Assembly: GCF_022921095.1 (NCBI RefSeq)
Contig: NZ_CP095053.1
Coordinates: 496,001 to 560,000 of the forward strand
DNA length: 64,000 nucleotides
Reading direction: 5' to 3'
Origin: Hymenobacter aerilatus
Lineage (GTDB): Bacteria > Bacteroidota > Bacteroidia > Cytophagales > Hymenobacteraceae
Below are positions 44,504 through 54,225 of the stretch, one piece after another. The notes under the pieces were generated by a model, which saw nothing but the letters and a program-made list of their open reading frames with translations, had not been told where the DNA came from and made no database searches. Numbering within the stretch: the stretch's first letter is position 1; the number at the start of each line of letters is the position of its first letter. A program made the translations under genes and the position numbers.

Positions 44504-44575
44504 TGTCATTCCGAGCGCAGCGAGGAATCTTAATAGACCGTTATGCTTCGACAAGCTCAGCAGGACGGTCTTAGT
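44504..44575. repeat. Composite TGTCATTCCGAGC element
   Basis: TGTCATTCCGAGCGCAGCG at its start resembles the TGTCATCCTGAGC family, while CTTCGACAAGCTCAGCAGGAC near its end resembles the 55.6-kb element. AGACCGT (44535-44541) pairs with ACGGTCT (44565-44571). It looks like two half-elements joined. Confidence 0.7.
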
Positions 44576-44632
44576 GGTAATGCTCGATAGTGTCGTTTTG
44601 CCTACCTTACCCGTATCCCTACCCTGCCCTCC

Positions 44633-45682
44633 ATGAAGTCCCTCCACACCCAGCAACACCCGCTCGCCGACTTACGCTATCAGCTGAATGTGCTTACTCA
44701 CGCGGAAGCTGCCGGTAGTCACTTGCCGCCGTTTGCTGCCAAATTGCGCGAAACGGACTTGCTTCCCCTGCGCCCCACGGGCCTCACGGTGATGCAGATC
44801 AACGTGGGCAAGATGTGTAACCAGACCTGTCACCACTGCCACGTAGACGCCGGCCCCGACCGCACGGAAATCATGACGCGCGCCACCATGCAACAGTGCC
44901 TCAATGCGCTGGCGCAGACCGATATTCCGGTGGTAGACCTGACGGGCGGTGCGCCGGAGATGAACCCGGATTTTCGGTGGTTTGTGGAGCAAATTTCGGC
45001 GCTGGGACGCAGCATTATCGTGCGCTGCAACCTCACCATCATCGTGGCCAACAAGAAATACCACGATCTACCCGAGTTCTTTGCCCAGCACCGGGTGCGG
45101 GTGGTGTCATCGCTGCCGTGCTACACGGCCGCCAACACCAACAAGCAGCGCGGCGAGGGTGTATTTGAGCGTTCTATCCGAGCTTTACAAATGCTGAATG
45201 CCGTGGGCTACGGCGTGGCCGATACGGGCTTGGTGCTGGATTTGGTGTTCAATCCCGGTGGCGCTTCCCTACCCGGCCCGCAGGCGGCGCTGGAAGTGGA
45301 TTATAAGCGCCAACTGATGCAGGACTATGGTATTGTATTCAATAACCTGCTCACCATCACTAACCTGCCCATCAACCGCTTCCTGGAATTTTTGCTGGAA
45401 AGCGGCAAGTACGAGCTGTACATGGAGAAGCTGGTGACGGCCTACAACCCGGCTGCCGCCGCCAACGTGATGTGCCGCAGCACGCTCTCCGTGGGCTGGG
45501 ACGGCCAACTCTACGACTGCGACTTCAACCAACAGCTCGATTTGCTGGTAGAAGCATCGGCCCCGCGCCACATTCAGGATTTCAACCAAGTGGCGCTGGA
45601 AAGCCGGGCTGTGGTCATCAACCAGCACTGCTACGGCTGCACGGCCGGGGCGGGCTCTAGCTGCGGCGGCGCCACAGTATAA
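44633..45682 (+). CDS. arsS: Arsenosugar biosynthesis radical SAM protein ArsS
   Basis: The 349-residue product has the radical-SAM cluster motif Cys62-x3-Cys66-x2-Cys69 in KMCNQTCHHCHVDAGP, then VDLTGGAPEMNPDF, and a C-terminal Cys-rich part (DCDFNQQLDLL, QHCYGCTAGAGSSCGG). This matches the ArsS/TIGR04167 family, which includes selenoprotein members; here Cys codons replace Sec. ArsS is thought to join a deoxyadenosyl group to dimethylarsenic. It is 17 bases ahead of arsM and followed by two glycosyltransferases, so a complete pathway unit is likely. Confidence 0.93.
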   Translation: MKSLHTQQHPLADLRYQLNVLTHAEAAGSHLPPFAAKLRETDLLPLRPTGLTVMQINVGKMCNQTCHHCHVDAGPDRTEIMTRATMQQCLNALAQTDIPVVDLTGGAPEMNPDFRWFVEQISALGRSIIVRCNLTIIVANKKYHDLPEFFAQHRVRVVSSLPCYTAANTNKQRGEGVFERSIRALQMLNAVGYGVADTGLVLDLVFNPGGASLPGPQAALEVDYKRQLMQDYGIVFNNLLTITNLPINRFLEFLLESGKYELYMEKLVTAYNPAAAANVMCRSTLSVGWDGQLYDCDFNQQLDLLVEASAPRHIQDFNQVALESRAVVINQHCYGCTAGAGSSCGGATV

Positions 45683-45699
45683 TCACGTATTGCAAATCG

Positions 45700-46746
45700 A
45701 TGGAGACTACCACGCAAGCCCAAGTGCGCGACTATTACGGCACGCAACTAACGACCAACCAGGACCTGAAAACCAACGCCTGTTGTACCACCGATATTCC
45801 GGCAGCGCACCGCCAAATTCTGGCCACGCTGGAATCTGAAGTGCTGGATAAATACTACGGCTGCGGCGTGTGCGTGCCTCCGGCCGTGGCGGGTTGCACC
45901 GTGCTGGACCTGGGCAGCGGCAGTGGCCGCGACGCTTTCCTGCTCTCGAAGCTGGTGGGCGAAGACGGCCACGTGATTGGCGTAGATATGACGGATGAGC
46001 AGCTGGACGTGGCCCGGCGGCACGTGGCCACGCACACCGAGCGGTTCGGCTACAGCCAACCCAACGTGGAGTTTCGTAAGGGCTACATCGAAGACCTGCG
46101 CACCGCCGACCTAGCCGACAACAGCGTGGATGTGGTGGTGAGTAATTGCGTGCTGAACTTGAGCACCGACAAAGCCGCCACTTACCGCGAAATATTCCGG
46201 GTACTGAAACCGGGTGGAGAGCTATTTATCTCGGATGTATTTGCCGACCGACGCGTGCCCGAAGCCCTGCGCCAGGACCCCATACTGTATGGCGAATGCC
46301 TGAGCGGCGCGCTGTACGAGCAGGATTTCCGCCGTCTGCTGCATGAGCTGGGCGTACGCGACTACCGCCTCACGGCCCGTCGCCGCCTGACGATTGAGAA
46401 TGCGGAAATTGAGCAGAAAGTAGGCAACATCAAGTTCTACTCGCTCACGGTGCGTGCCTTCAAGCTCGACTTAGAAGACCAGTGCGAGGACTATGGCCAG
46501 GTGGCTACCTACCTGGGTTCCCTACCCGATGAGCCCCACGGCTTTACCCTCGACGACCACCACTACTTTGAAACTGGCCGCCCCATGCTGGTGTGCGGCA
46601 ATACCGCCGACATGCTCAGCCAGACGCGCTACGCCCCGTATTTCGCTGTAGCAGGCAATAAAGACCGGCACTTCGGCTTGTTTCCGTGCGGCCCGGCGGC
46701 CGCTGCCGGTCCTGACGAAGCAGCAGCGTCGTCCTGCGGTTGCTGA
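45700..46746 (+). CDS. arsM: Arsenite methyltransferase ArsM
   Basis: The 348-residue product has the SAM-binding VLDLGSGSGRDAFLLSKLVG, VIGVDMTDEQLDVARRH, a DVVVSNCVLNLSTDK motif with a Cys, and Cys28-Cys29 near the N-terminus, as in ArsM enzymes that methylate As(III). The C-terminal part (residues 240-348) has GNTADMLSQTRYAPYF and ends SSCGC. Its stop overlaps the next start as TGATG. With arsS upstream it would supply methylated arsenic for arsenosugar synthesis. Confidence 0.92.
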   Translation: METTTQAQVRDYYGTQLTTNQDLKTNACCTTDIPAAHRQILATLESEVLDKYYGCGVCVPPAVAGCTVLDLGSGSGRDAFLLSKLVGEDGHVIGVDMTDEQLDVARRHVATHTERFGYSQPNVEFRKGYIEDLRTADLADNSVDVVVSNCVLNLSTDKAATYREIFRVLKPGGELFISDVFADRRVPEALRQDPILYGECLSGALYEQDFRRLLHELGVRDYRLTARRRLTIENAEIEQKVGNIKFYSLTVRAFKLDLEDQCEDYGQVATYLGSLPDEPHGFTLDDHHYFETGRPMLVCGNTADMLSQTRYAPYFAVAGNKDRHFGLFPCGPAAAAGPDEAAASSCGC

Positions 46747-47465
46747 TGCCCGTGCCTACCCCCGCTACGTTCGTCAGCATCATCATCCCTACCTTCAACG
46801 AGGCCGATTCTATTGCGGACCTAGTGCGCTACCTGCGCGCCGCTACGGCTGGGGAAGGGGTAGAAATTGTGGTAGCCGATGGGCAAAGCCCTGACGCCAC
46901 GGCAACCCTGGCGCAAGCGGCCGGAGCGCGGGTAGTAGTGTGCCCGCGCAAAGGACGCGCGGCCCAGATGAACCATGGTGCCCACGTAGCCACCGGTGAG
47001 GTGCTGTATTTTCTGCACGCCGACACCTATCCACCCATGGGCTTCCTCACCGACATCCGGCAGGCGTTGGCCCAGGGCTACCGGAGCGGCTGCTACCGCC
47101 TAGCCTTCGACCATCCGCACTGGTTTCTAGGGGCCAATGCTTGGTTCACGCGCTTTCGGTGGACGGTGGTGCGTTTTGGCGACCAGAGCCTCTTTGTGCC
47201 GAAAGTGCTGTTCGAGCAGGTAGGCGGCTTTCGGGAAGATTTGCTGGTGATGGAAGACCAGGAAATTATTGTACGCTTAAAGGCTCAGGGGACTTTTCGG
47301 GTGGTGCCGCGCACCGTCACTACCTCCGCCCGCAAGTACCTCGACAACGGCGTATATCGTTTGCAAGGGCTGTTTACCAGCATTGCGGTGCTTTATTGGC
47401 TGGGCGTCTCGCAAGCGAATCTGGTGCGTTTCTACCGGTTTTTCATCCGCAAAAGCAAATTATAG
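46746..47465 (+). CDS. TIGR04283-type glycosyltransferase of arsenosugar cluster
   Basis: The 239-residue product is a family-2 glycosyltransferase: VSIIIPTFNEADSIADLV, EIVVADGQSPDATATLA (DxD region), AAQMNHGAHVATGEVLYFLHADTY in two parts, and FGDQSLFVPKVLFEQVGGF. This pattern is that of the TIGR04283 family, which occurs with ArsS/ArsM. The ATG at 46746 overlaps the arsM stop codon. Its sugar donor is not known from sequence. Confidence 0.88.
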   Translation: MPVPTPATFVSIIIPTFNEADSIADLVRYLRAATAGEGVEIVVADGQSPDATATLAQAAGARVVVCPRKGRAAQMNHGAHVATGEVLYFLHADTYPPMGFLTDIRQALAQGYRSGCYRLAFDHPHWFLGANAWFTRFRWTVVRFGDQSLFVPKVLFEQVGGFREDLLVMEDQEIIVRLKAQGTFRVVPRTVTTSARKYLDNGVYRLQGLFTSIAVLYWLGVSQANLVRFYRFFIRKSKL

Positions 47466-47491
47466 CCATTGGATACGCACCAAAGTAGAGT

Positions 47492-48118
47492 ATGACAACT
47501 AATAAACAGGACCAGACGCACCTGCTAATTTTTGCCCGCGAGCCGATGCTAGGTCGCGTCAAGACCCGGCTGGCGGCTGGTATTGGGGCCGAAGCGGCCT
47601 TAGCTGTGTATCGCGAGTTGCTGACGCACACGGCCCAGGCGGTAGCCAAGGCCCAAATACCCGCCACCGTGTGGCTGGCCGAAGCGCTTACCCTGCCGCT
47701 TGCTTCCAACGAAGCGCTACCCGAGTGGCCCGGCCTACCCTGGCGTGTGCAACCTGCGGCCGACTCGTTGGGTGCGCGTATGGCCCACGCTTTTGCCGAA
47801 GCTTTTGCTGCGGGTGCTACCCACGTCGCCATCATCGGCACCGACTGCCCTGGCCTCACGTGTGCGCATATCGCCCAGGCTTTTAGCTTATTGACAGACC
47901 ATGATGCAGTGCTCGGTCCCGCCGACGATGGAGGCTATTATCTGCTAGGCCTGCGCCAACTCCAGCCAGCGCTGTTCGAAAACAAAACCTGGAGTACCCC
48001 CACTGTGCTGGCCGACACTCTCGCCGATGCCCAACGCCTGAACCTGCGTACAGCCCTACTCCCTACCCTTCACGACATAGACTCGGTCGAGGACCTGGCC
48101 CGCTGGCGGGCAGGGTAG
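47492..48118 (+). CDS. TIGR04282/DUF2064-type glycosyltransferase of arsenosugar cluster
   Basis: The 208-residue product has LLIFAREPMLGRVKTRLAA at the N-terminus, VAIIGTDCPGLTCAHI and AVLGPADDGGYYLLGL, all typical of DUF2064, a nucleotidyltransferase-like fold. TIGR04282 members are encoded with arsS, arsM and the TIGR04283 enzyme. It is 26 bases downstream of the previous gene. It is the last gene of the unit. Confidence 0.9.
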   Translation: MTTNKQDQTHLLIFAREPMLGRVKTRLAAGIGAEAALAVYRELLTHTAQAVAKAQIPATVWLAEALTLPLASNEALPEWPGLPWRVQPAADSLGARMAHAFAEAFAAGATHVAIIGTDCPGLTCAHIAQAFSLLTDHDAVLGPADDGGYYLLGLRQLQPALFENKTWSTPTVLADTLADAQRLNLRTALLPTLHDIDSVEDLARWRAG

Positions 48119-48207
48119 GGCTACACGCAGATGCCTGCCTAAGCGGCACGAGCATCAGCAACGATAACCGGCTGGATGCCGTGAGATCGGACCGGCTCAA
48201 TTCAGCG

Positions 48208-48798
48208 TTATTTCTTCGTTTCGTTGCCTGCTATTTTGCTGAACTGCTCCGTGAGGTAAGCGAGCAACTCTTTCAGCTCAGCGGGCGTGTTGTTGGTAAG
48301 CTCGGTTTGCACGGTTTTTGGCGTGCCATCGGCCAGCGTGAGGGTGAGGTAGGTAGAGGGCAAGTCGCTGACGCCTGAGAGGTACTGGTTTTGCAGTTGG
48401 CTGAAATGCAGCTTGTTGGCCCTTTGCAGCGCCTGGTTGATAACGGCGGTAGGGAGGCGAAGCTCGTGCTTCCCCTTTAAGTTTACAAAGTCCTGGCCGT
48501 CGTAGGCTACGCGGCCGTCGGCGTACACGGTGGCGGTGTAGGCGGGGCAGGTGCCAAAGCAGCGCGTTTTCCGAAACACCATCACGGGAGCATCTTTTGC
48601 GGCTGGTTTTATTACGGGTTGATCCTTCTGCGGAGCCTGCGGCTGATTCATGGCGGGGTCCTGCGTAGGATCATACTGCACCGGCAGGTTCCTTTGGGTA
48701 GGAGCAGGCGTTTGCGACGTGGTAGGCTGCTGGGCACTGGTCGAGCAAGCCGTCAGACTTCCAAAAACAACAAGCATAGGCAGGCAAGAGAGGCGCAT
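48208..48798 (-). CDS. DUF6438 lipoprotein
   Basis: The 196-residue product has a lipoprotein signal (MRLSCLPMLVVFGSLTACS), a Pro/Gln/Thr-rich linker and VFRKTRCFGTCPAYTATVY, the DUF6438 signature with paired Cys. Function is unknown. The start 18 codons inside the longest frame was chosen because it begins the signal peptide. It lies after yidC on the same strand, beyond the yidC terminator. Confidence 0.85.
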   Translation of the reverse strand: MRLSCLPMLVVFGSLTACSTSAQQPTTSQTPAPTQRNLPVQYDPTQDPAMNQPQAPQKDQPVIKPAAKDAPVMVFRKTRCFGTCPAYTATVYADGRVAYDGQDFVNLKGKHELRLPTAVINQALQRANKLHFSQLQNQYLSGVSDLPSTYLTLTLADGTPKTVQTELTNNTPAELKELLAYLTEQFSKIAGNETKK

Positions 48799-48881
48799 AG
48801 AAAGTAGGAGTAGGAGAATGTACAGAATGAGTAGGCCAAAAACCAGGCCCAAGTAGGGTGTCGTAGAACACGAAGCACAAA

Positions 48882-48912
48882 AAAGACCCGCGCCGGGTAG
48901 GCGCGGGTCTTT
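48882..48912 (-). terminator. yidC terminator
   Basis: AAAGACCCGCGC (48882-48893) pairs with GCGCGGGTCTTT (48901-48912). On the minus strand it is followed by several T. It starts about 25 bases past the yidC stop. Confidence 0.9.
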
Positions 48913-48936
48913 GCGTATTCAATATGTAAACCAGCC

Positions 48937-50754
48937 TTACTTCTTGCCAGCCTGGCGCTTGGCGGCGGCCTCGCGCTCCTGGGTGGCCTTCATAGCTTCG
49001 GCCAGGCGGGCCTGGAAGCCACTGGGCTTTTTGTCCTTGTTTTTCACTTGGTTGGCTTCCAGCTTGGCCCGAATCTTTGTGTCGTCCACGAAGCTGCGCG
49101 TGATGGCCTGCTGGGCAAACGTAACCATGTTCGATACGAAGTAATACCACGTGAGGCCCGCTGCAAAGCTGTTCAGCACAAACATGAAAATCAGGGGCAT
49201 CAGGTAGCTATAGAACTTCATCGGGCCCTGCATGGCCGTGTTCATCTGCTGGCTCTGCCAGGTCATGAGTAGGGTAGAAGCCGTCATGAGCAGGGTGAAC
49301 AGGCTCACGTGGTCGCCGTACCATTTCACGTAAAACGGCAGCTTGATGAACACGTCGTAGCTACTCAAGTCCTTGGCCCACAAGAAGCTCTGCTGCCGCA
49401 GTTCAATAGCGTTAGGGAAGAACTGGAACATGGCAAACAGAATCGGGATGGTAAGCAGGGTAGGCACGCAGCCACTCAGCGGGCTCACCCCGAAGGTCTG
49501 GTACAGCTTCATCGTTTCCTGCTGCTGCTTCATCTGGTCATCGGGGTACTTCTCCTTAATCTCGTCGATTTCGGGTTTCAGCACCTTCATGCGCGCCTGC
49601 GACTCGTAGGTTTTGTAGGTTAGTGGCCACGTCACCAGCTTAATAATCACTACCAGGATGGCGATGATAATGCCGTAGGAGCTAACGAATTGCTCCAGAA
49701 AATGGAAGATGGGGATGATGACGAATTGGTTTACCCACCGGAATAAGCCCCAGCCCAGGTACACGTTACGGTCAAACTCGGGTGCTACTTCTTTCAGTAG
49801 GCTAAACGAGTTAGGACCGAAGAAATACCGCATGCCCGCCTTGCCACTCTGTGCATCGGCTACCGGGATAGTCAACGACGACGTGAGCGTTTTGATGAAC
49901 GTGGAATCGTTCAGGTCAACCGTCGAGTTGAATTTGCCGGTCGAGAAGTTGTTGTCAGCAATTAGGCCCGCCACGAAGAAATCGTGCTTGTGCGCAGCCC
50001 ACTTCACTGGCTCGCTGAAGGTCTGCTCCTCGGGGTTTTCGCTGGCTTCAGTCAGAGCGCCCTGGTCGTCCTTCAAATAATAGTTGATCGTGCTGTGGTT
50101 GCGGTTCTGCTGGGCGTCTTGCTCGGTCTGGCGCACGTTATCCACGAAGGTGAGCGTGAGCGGCTCCTGCGCCACCACACGGTCTAGGCCCTGCATCCGC
50201 AGGTTGTAGCCTACCTCGTAGCTGCCGGGCAGCAGCGTATACACCTGCTCGATACTACCACCAGCCACCTGGGCCGTAAAGGTCAGCCGCTGACCCGTTT
50301 TGCCCTCAACTGCAAACGGCTGCGGCCCGCTTGACTCAAAATACAGATCGGAGAAGCGTACGGTACGGCCATCCAAGGTGCGGAAGCGAGTGTCCAGCTG
50401 GGCACTCTGCGCGTCCAGCAGGAAAAGCGGCTTGCCGAAAAATGTCTTGTAGTTGTTCAGGCGTACTGCTTCAATACGCCCGCCTTTGCTGGTGAAGGTC
50501 AGCGTAATGTTATCGTTTTGCAGCTGTGCTTGTTGGGCCGTTCCCTGCGCGGCGCCGGCAAAAGCGCCCAGCTGGCGCACCATCATCGCCGAGTCGGGGG
50601 CGGCGGCCACGGCGGTATCGCGAACAACAGCCGTGGTAGCGGCCGGTTTGGTGGCATTTTTGGCTTCTTCCTCTACCTTGGGGGCAAAAAAGAAAAGATA
50701 CACCAGAAGCATAGCCGCCATCAAGAACAGGCCCGTTGCTGAATTTCTATCCAT
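48937..50754 (-). CDS. yidC: Membrane protein insertase YidC
   Basis: The 605-residue product has an N-terminal membrane anchor (TGLFLMAAMLLVYLFFFAP), a large periplasmic beta domain (about residues 60-350), and the conserved YidC core of about five membrane segments with YGIIIAILVVIIKLVTWPLT, SPLSGCVPTLLTIPILFAMF and LMPLIFMFVLNSFAAGLTWY. The tail is basic (AAAKRQAGKK). It inserts and folds inner-membrane proteins with or without SecYEG. A pyrG terminator hairpin ends only about 28 bases before its ATG. Confidence 0.97.
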   Translation of the reverse strand: MDRNSATGLFLMAAMLLVYLFFFAPKVEEEAKNATKPAATTAVVRDTAVAAAPDSAMMVRQLGAFAGAAQGTAQQAQLQNDNITLTFTSKGGRIEAVRLNNYKTFFGKPLFLLDAQSAQLDTRFRTLDGRTVRFSDLYFESSGPQPFAVEGKTGQRLTFTAQVAGGSIEQVYTLLPGSYEVGYNLRMQGLDRVVAQEPLTLTFVDNVRQTEQDAQQNRNHSTINYYLKDDQGALTEASENPEEQTFSEPVKWAAHKHDFFVAGLIADNNFSTGKFNSTVDLNDSTFIKTLTSSLTIPVADAQSGKAGMRYFFGPNSFSLLKEVAPEFDRNVYLGWGLFRWVNQFVIIPIFHFLEQFVSSYGIIIAILVVIIKLVTWPLTYKTYESQARMKVLKPEIDEIKEKYPDDQMKQQQETMKLYQTFGVSPLSGCVPTLLTIPILFAMFQFFPNAIELRQQSFLWAKDLSSYDVFIKLPFYVKWYGDHVSLFTLLMTASTLLMTWQSQQMNTAMQGPMKFYSYLMPLIFMFVLNSFAAGLTWYYFVSNMVTFAQQAITRSFVDDTKIRAKLEANQVKNKDKKPSGFQARLAEAMKATQEREAAAKRQAGKK

Positions 50755-50781
50755 GAAAAATGGGTACTGAAAAAATAAAAA

Positions 50782-50819
50782 GTAGGAGTCGCGCCACAAA
50801 AATCCGGCGCGACTCCTAC
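50782..50819 (-). terminator. pyrG terminator just upstream of yidC
   Basis: GTAGGAGTCGCGCC (50782-50795) pairs perfectly with GGCGCGACTCCTAC (50806-50819). On the minus strand TTTTTATTTTTT follows. The T-run includes TATTTTTT, close to a -7 box, so the yidC promoter may overlap this terminator. Confidence 0.88.
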
Positions 50820-50887
50820 AAAGGTCGTGGTTGTCAGGCGATTTTTCCTAGCCCGGTAGTTTTGGCAGGGTAGGGGTCCAAATTCAT

Positions 50888-50991
50888 CTGTCATCCTAAG
50901 CAGAGCGAAGGACCTTATGCCCGCAGAATGGTAAGCGTCACAATGACTTGCTCTCACGTGAGAAGGTCCTTCGCTCCGCTCAGGATGACAG
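50888..50991. repeat. TGTCATCCTGAGC palindrome, full copy
   Basis: Arms 50888-50916 and 50963-50991 pair with two mismatches. The centre contains the perfect palindrome TCTCACGTGAGA. It lies between pyrG and its terminator hairpin, so it should be transcribed as part of the pyrG message. Confidence 0.9.
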
Positions 50992-51027
50992 AGGTTATTG
51001 ATGACAGGCGAGTAGTAATGCCCTACC

Positions 51028-52794
<1,767 letters not shown>

Positions 52795-52862
52795 TCACTC
52801 ACTTCTCTGACAATCGACTCTGTCGAATTACCTTTTAGTATCGTAATCTTCTAAAATCGGCT

Positions 52863-53642
52863 ATGAGTAAATACATGAAATTTATTATATTATTATTTGG
52901 GTTACATTCTTGTGACAACCAAAAAATAAAACATGAGCCTTTACGTATAGTTGATAATAAGATATTTTCTGACACTCAAACGATTGATGGTTATACTAAA
53001 AAGGCAGTATTTATAGAAACTATTGATAGAGGTGATTACTTTTATATTCCTAAATCGTCATTTTTAGATACTGTAGATGCGGTCATATTTCAAGATAAGA
53101 ATTTTGAAAAGGTAAGTCCAGACAAGAGGTCGATAAAGTTGTTTTGGAATACAATATGTAACGATGGGTCTTATATTATAACAATCACTCCCGAACAAAT
53201 TTTCCTTTCTAGCGGGCACAATAATCCAAACCCCAATGGGTTGTATTGGGTATTAGAAATAGATAAAAGTCAATTTCAGGCTATTAATAGTGGCATACGT
53301 AAAAACCCGCCTGCAAACTTTTACAATCTTTCAATCCCACGTAATGACAGCTTGTTTCAAGCACAAAACGTCTATCAATATCTCGAAAATAAAGACTATG
53401 ACTCCTGCTTAATTCCATCGGATTGGAATGAGCAGACAGAAAAAGTTTTTAATACTTGTTGTAATAAAATGTTTGATAGACAATTGATTGCATATTCTGC
53501 TATATTGAATTCTTATATTCCAAAAAATATAAATAGAATAAAATTTCCTGATAGAAATAGTTATAAGGTAAAAACTTTTGGTATGTCGAAAAATATGATA
53601 TTCGATTGGATGTCAACAGTTTATATTAAAAAGGAAAATTAA
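52863..53642 (+). CDS. AT-rich hypothetical lipoprotein
   Basis: The 259-residue product starts MSKYMKFIILLFGLHSCDNQ, with lipobox-like LHSC. The rest is rich in Lys, Asn, Ile and Tyr and matches no family I know. Codon use is strongly AT-biased, unlike every other long gene here, which suggests recent transfer from an AT-rich relative. A Phe/Tyr-rich beta-type mature part (LYWVLEIDKSQFQAINSG) is visible but uninformative. It sits between pyrG and a VOC gene. Confidence 0.75.
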   Translation: MSKYMKFIILLFGLHSCDNQKIKHEPLRIVDNKIFSDTQTIDGYTKKAVFIETIDRGDYFYIPKSSFLDTVDAVIFQDKNFEKVSPDKRSIKLFWNTICNDGSYIITITPEQIFLSSGHNNPNPNGLYWVLEIDKSQFQAINSGIRKNPPANFYNLSIPRNDSLFQAQNVYQYLENKDYDSCLIPSDWNEQTEKVFNTCCNKMFDRQLIAYSAILNSYIPKNINRIKFPDRNSYKVKTFGMSKNMIFDWMSTVYIKKEN

Positions 53643-53661
53643 AAACAACTTTTAACCTCTC

Positions 53662-54072
53662 ATGAATCTGAAAATAAACCACCTGCAACACGTTGGTATT
53701 CCAGTGACGGATATTGAATCGTCGGAAAAATTCTACCAACGCCTAGGTTTCGAAAACGTGATGACCTCTACGTTTGCGCACGAGGGAGGCGAGGGTAGGG
53801 TGATGATGATGCAACACGGAACAATTATCGTGGAACTGTATCAGATGCCCGAGCCCACGCTGACGGAAATCAGGAACCGCGCAAATGGTAAAATCGACCA
53901 CATTGCGTTTGATGTGGATGATATTGATGAAACCTTCGCCACGCTGAAAGCAAACGGTTTTCGTGTTGTAGAAGAAGCGCCGGTGTATCTGGGCTTCTGG
54001 AAAAATGGCTGCAAATACATCAATATCTTAGGTCCCAATGATGAACGTTTGGAGTTTTGTCAGATACTGTAA
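53662..54072 (+). CDS. VOC-family (glyoxalase-like) protein
   Basis: The 136-residue product has one vicinal-oxygen-chelate fold with two repeats: NHLQHVGIPVTDIESSEKFY and KIDHIAFDVDDIDETFATL. Likely metal ligands are His10, a central Glu in IIVELYQMP, His in IDHIAFD and Glu in RLEFCQ. Members are isomerases, dioxygenases or resistance proteins. It is 19 bases downstream of the AT-rich lipoprotein and of intermediate composition. Confidence 0.85.
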   Translation: MNLKINHLQHVGIPVTDIESSEKFYQRLGFENVMTSTFAHEGGEGRVMMMQHGTIIVELYQMPEPTLTEIRNRANGKIDHIAFDVDDIDETFATLKANGFRVVEEAPVYLGFWKNGCKYINILGPNDERLEFCQIL

Positions 54073-54090
54073 GCCTTACGTGCGCAGTAT

Positions 54091-54153
54091 CTACATGCTC
54101 GGCTGAATTTGTGATTCGGCTGGCAGAGTAGCAGATTTGTAATCTGCATGTAG
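54091..54153 (+). other. tRNA-Thr-like relic or double-hairpin repeat
   Basis: ATTC-GGCTGGCA-GAGT (a D-arm) is followed by GCAGA-TTTGTAA-TCTGC, an anticodon arm with anticodon TGT (Thr). The T-arm and acceptor stem are absent. The outer sequences CTACATGC (54091-54098) and GCATGTAG (54146-54153) pair, and a second small hairpin (GAATTTGTGATTC) lies inside, so an alternative is a repeat element made of two hairpins. Confidence 0.45.
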
Positions 54154-54225
54154 AACCAGACCAGCGCCTTGCAAAAAGCCTAACGCATTTTGTTCTCCTG
54201 GTCAGCTTCCGCATCTTGCGCGTCT

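Noticed and set aside
44633..45682. Selenocysteine in ArsS
   Set aside because: Some family members are selenoproteins, but the C-terminal motif here uses normal Cys codons and ends at TAA with no in-frame TGA.
50951..50963. TCTCACGTGAGA as a possible parS site
   Set aside because: It lacks the outer TGTTT/AAACA of parS and sits inside a repeat element that recurs elsewhere, not near parB.
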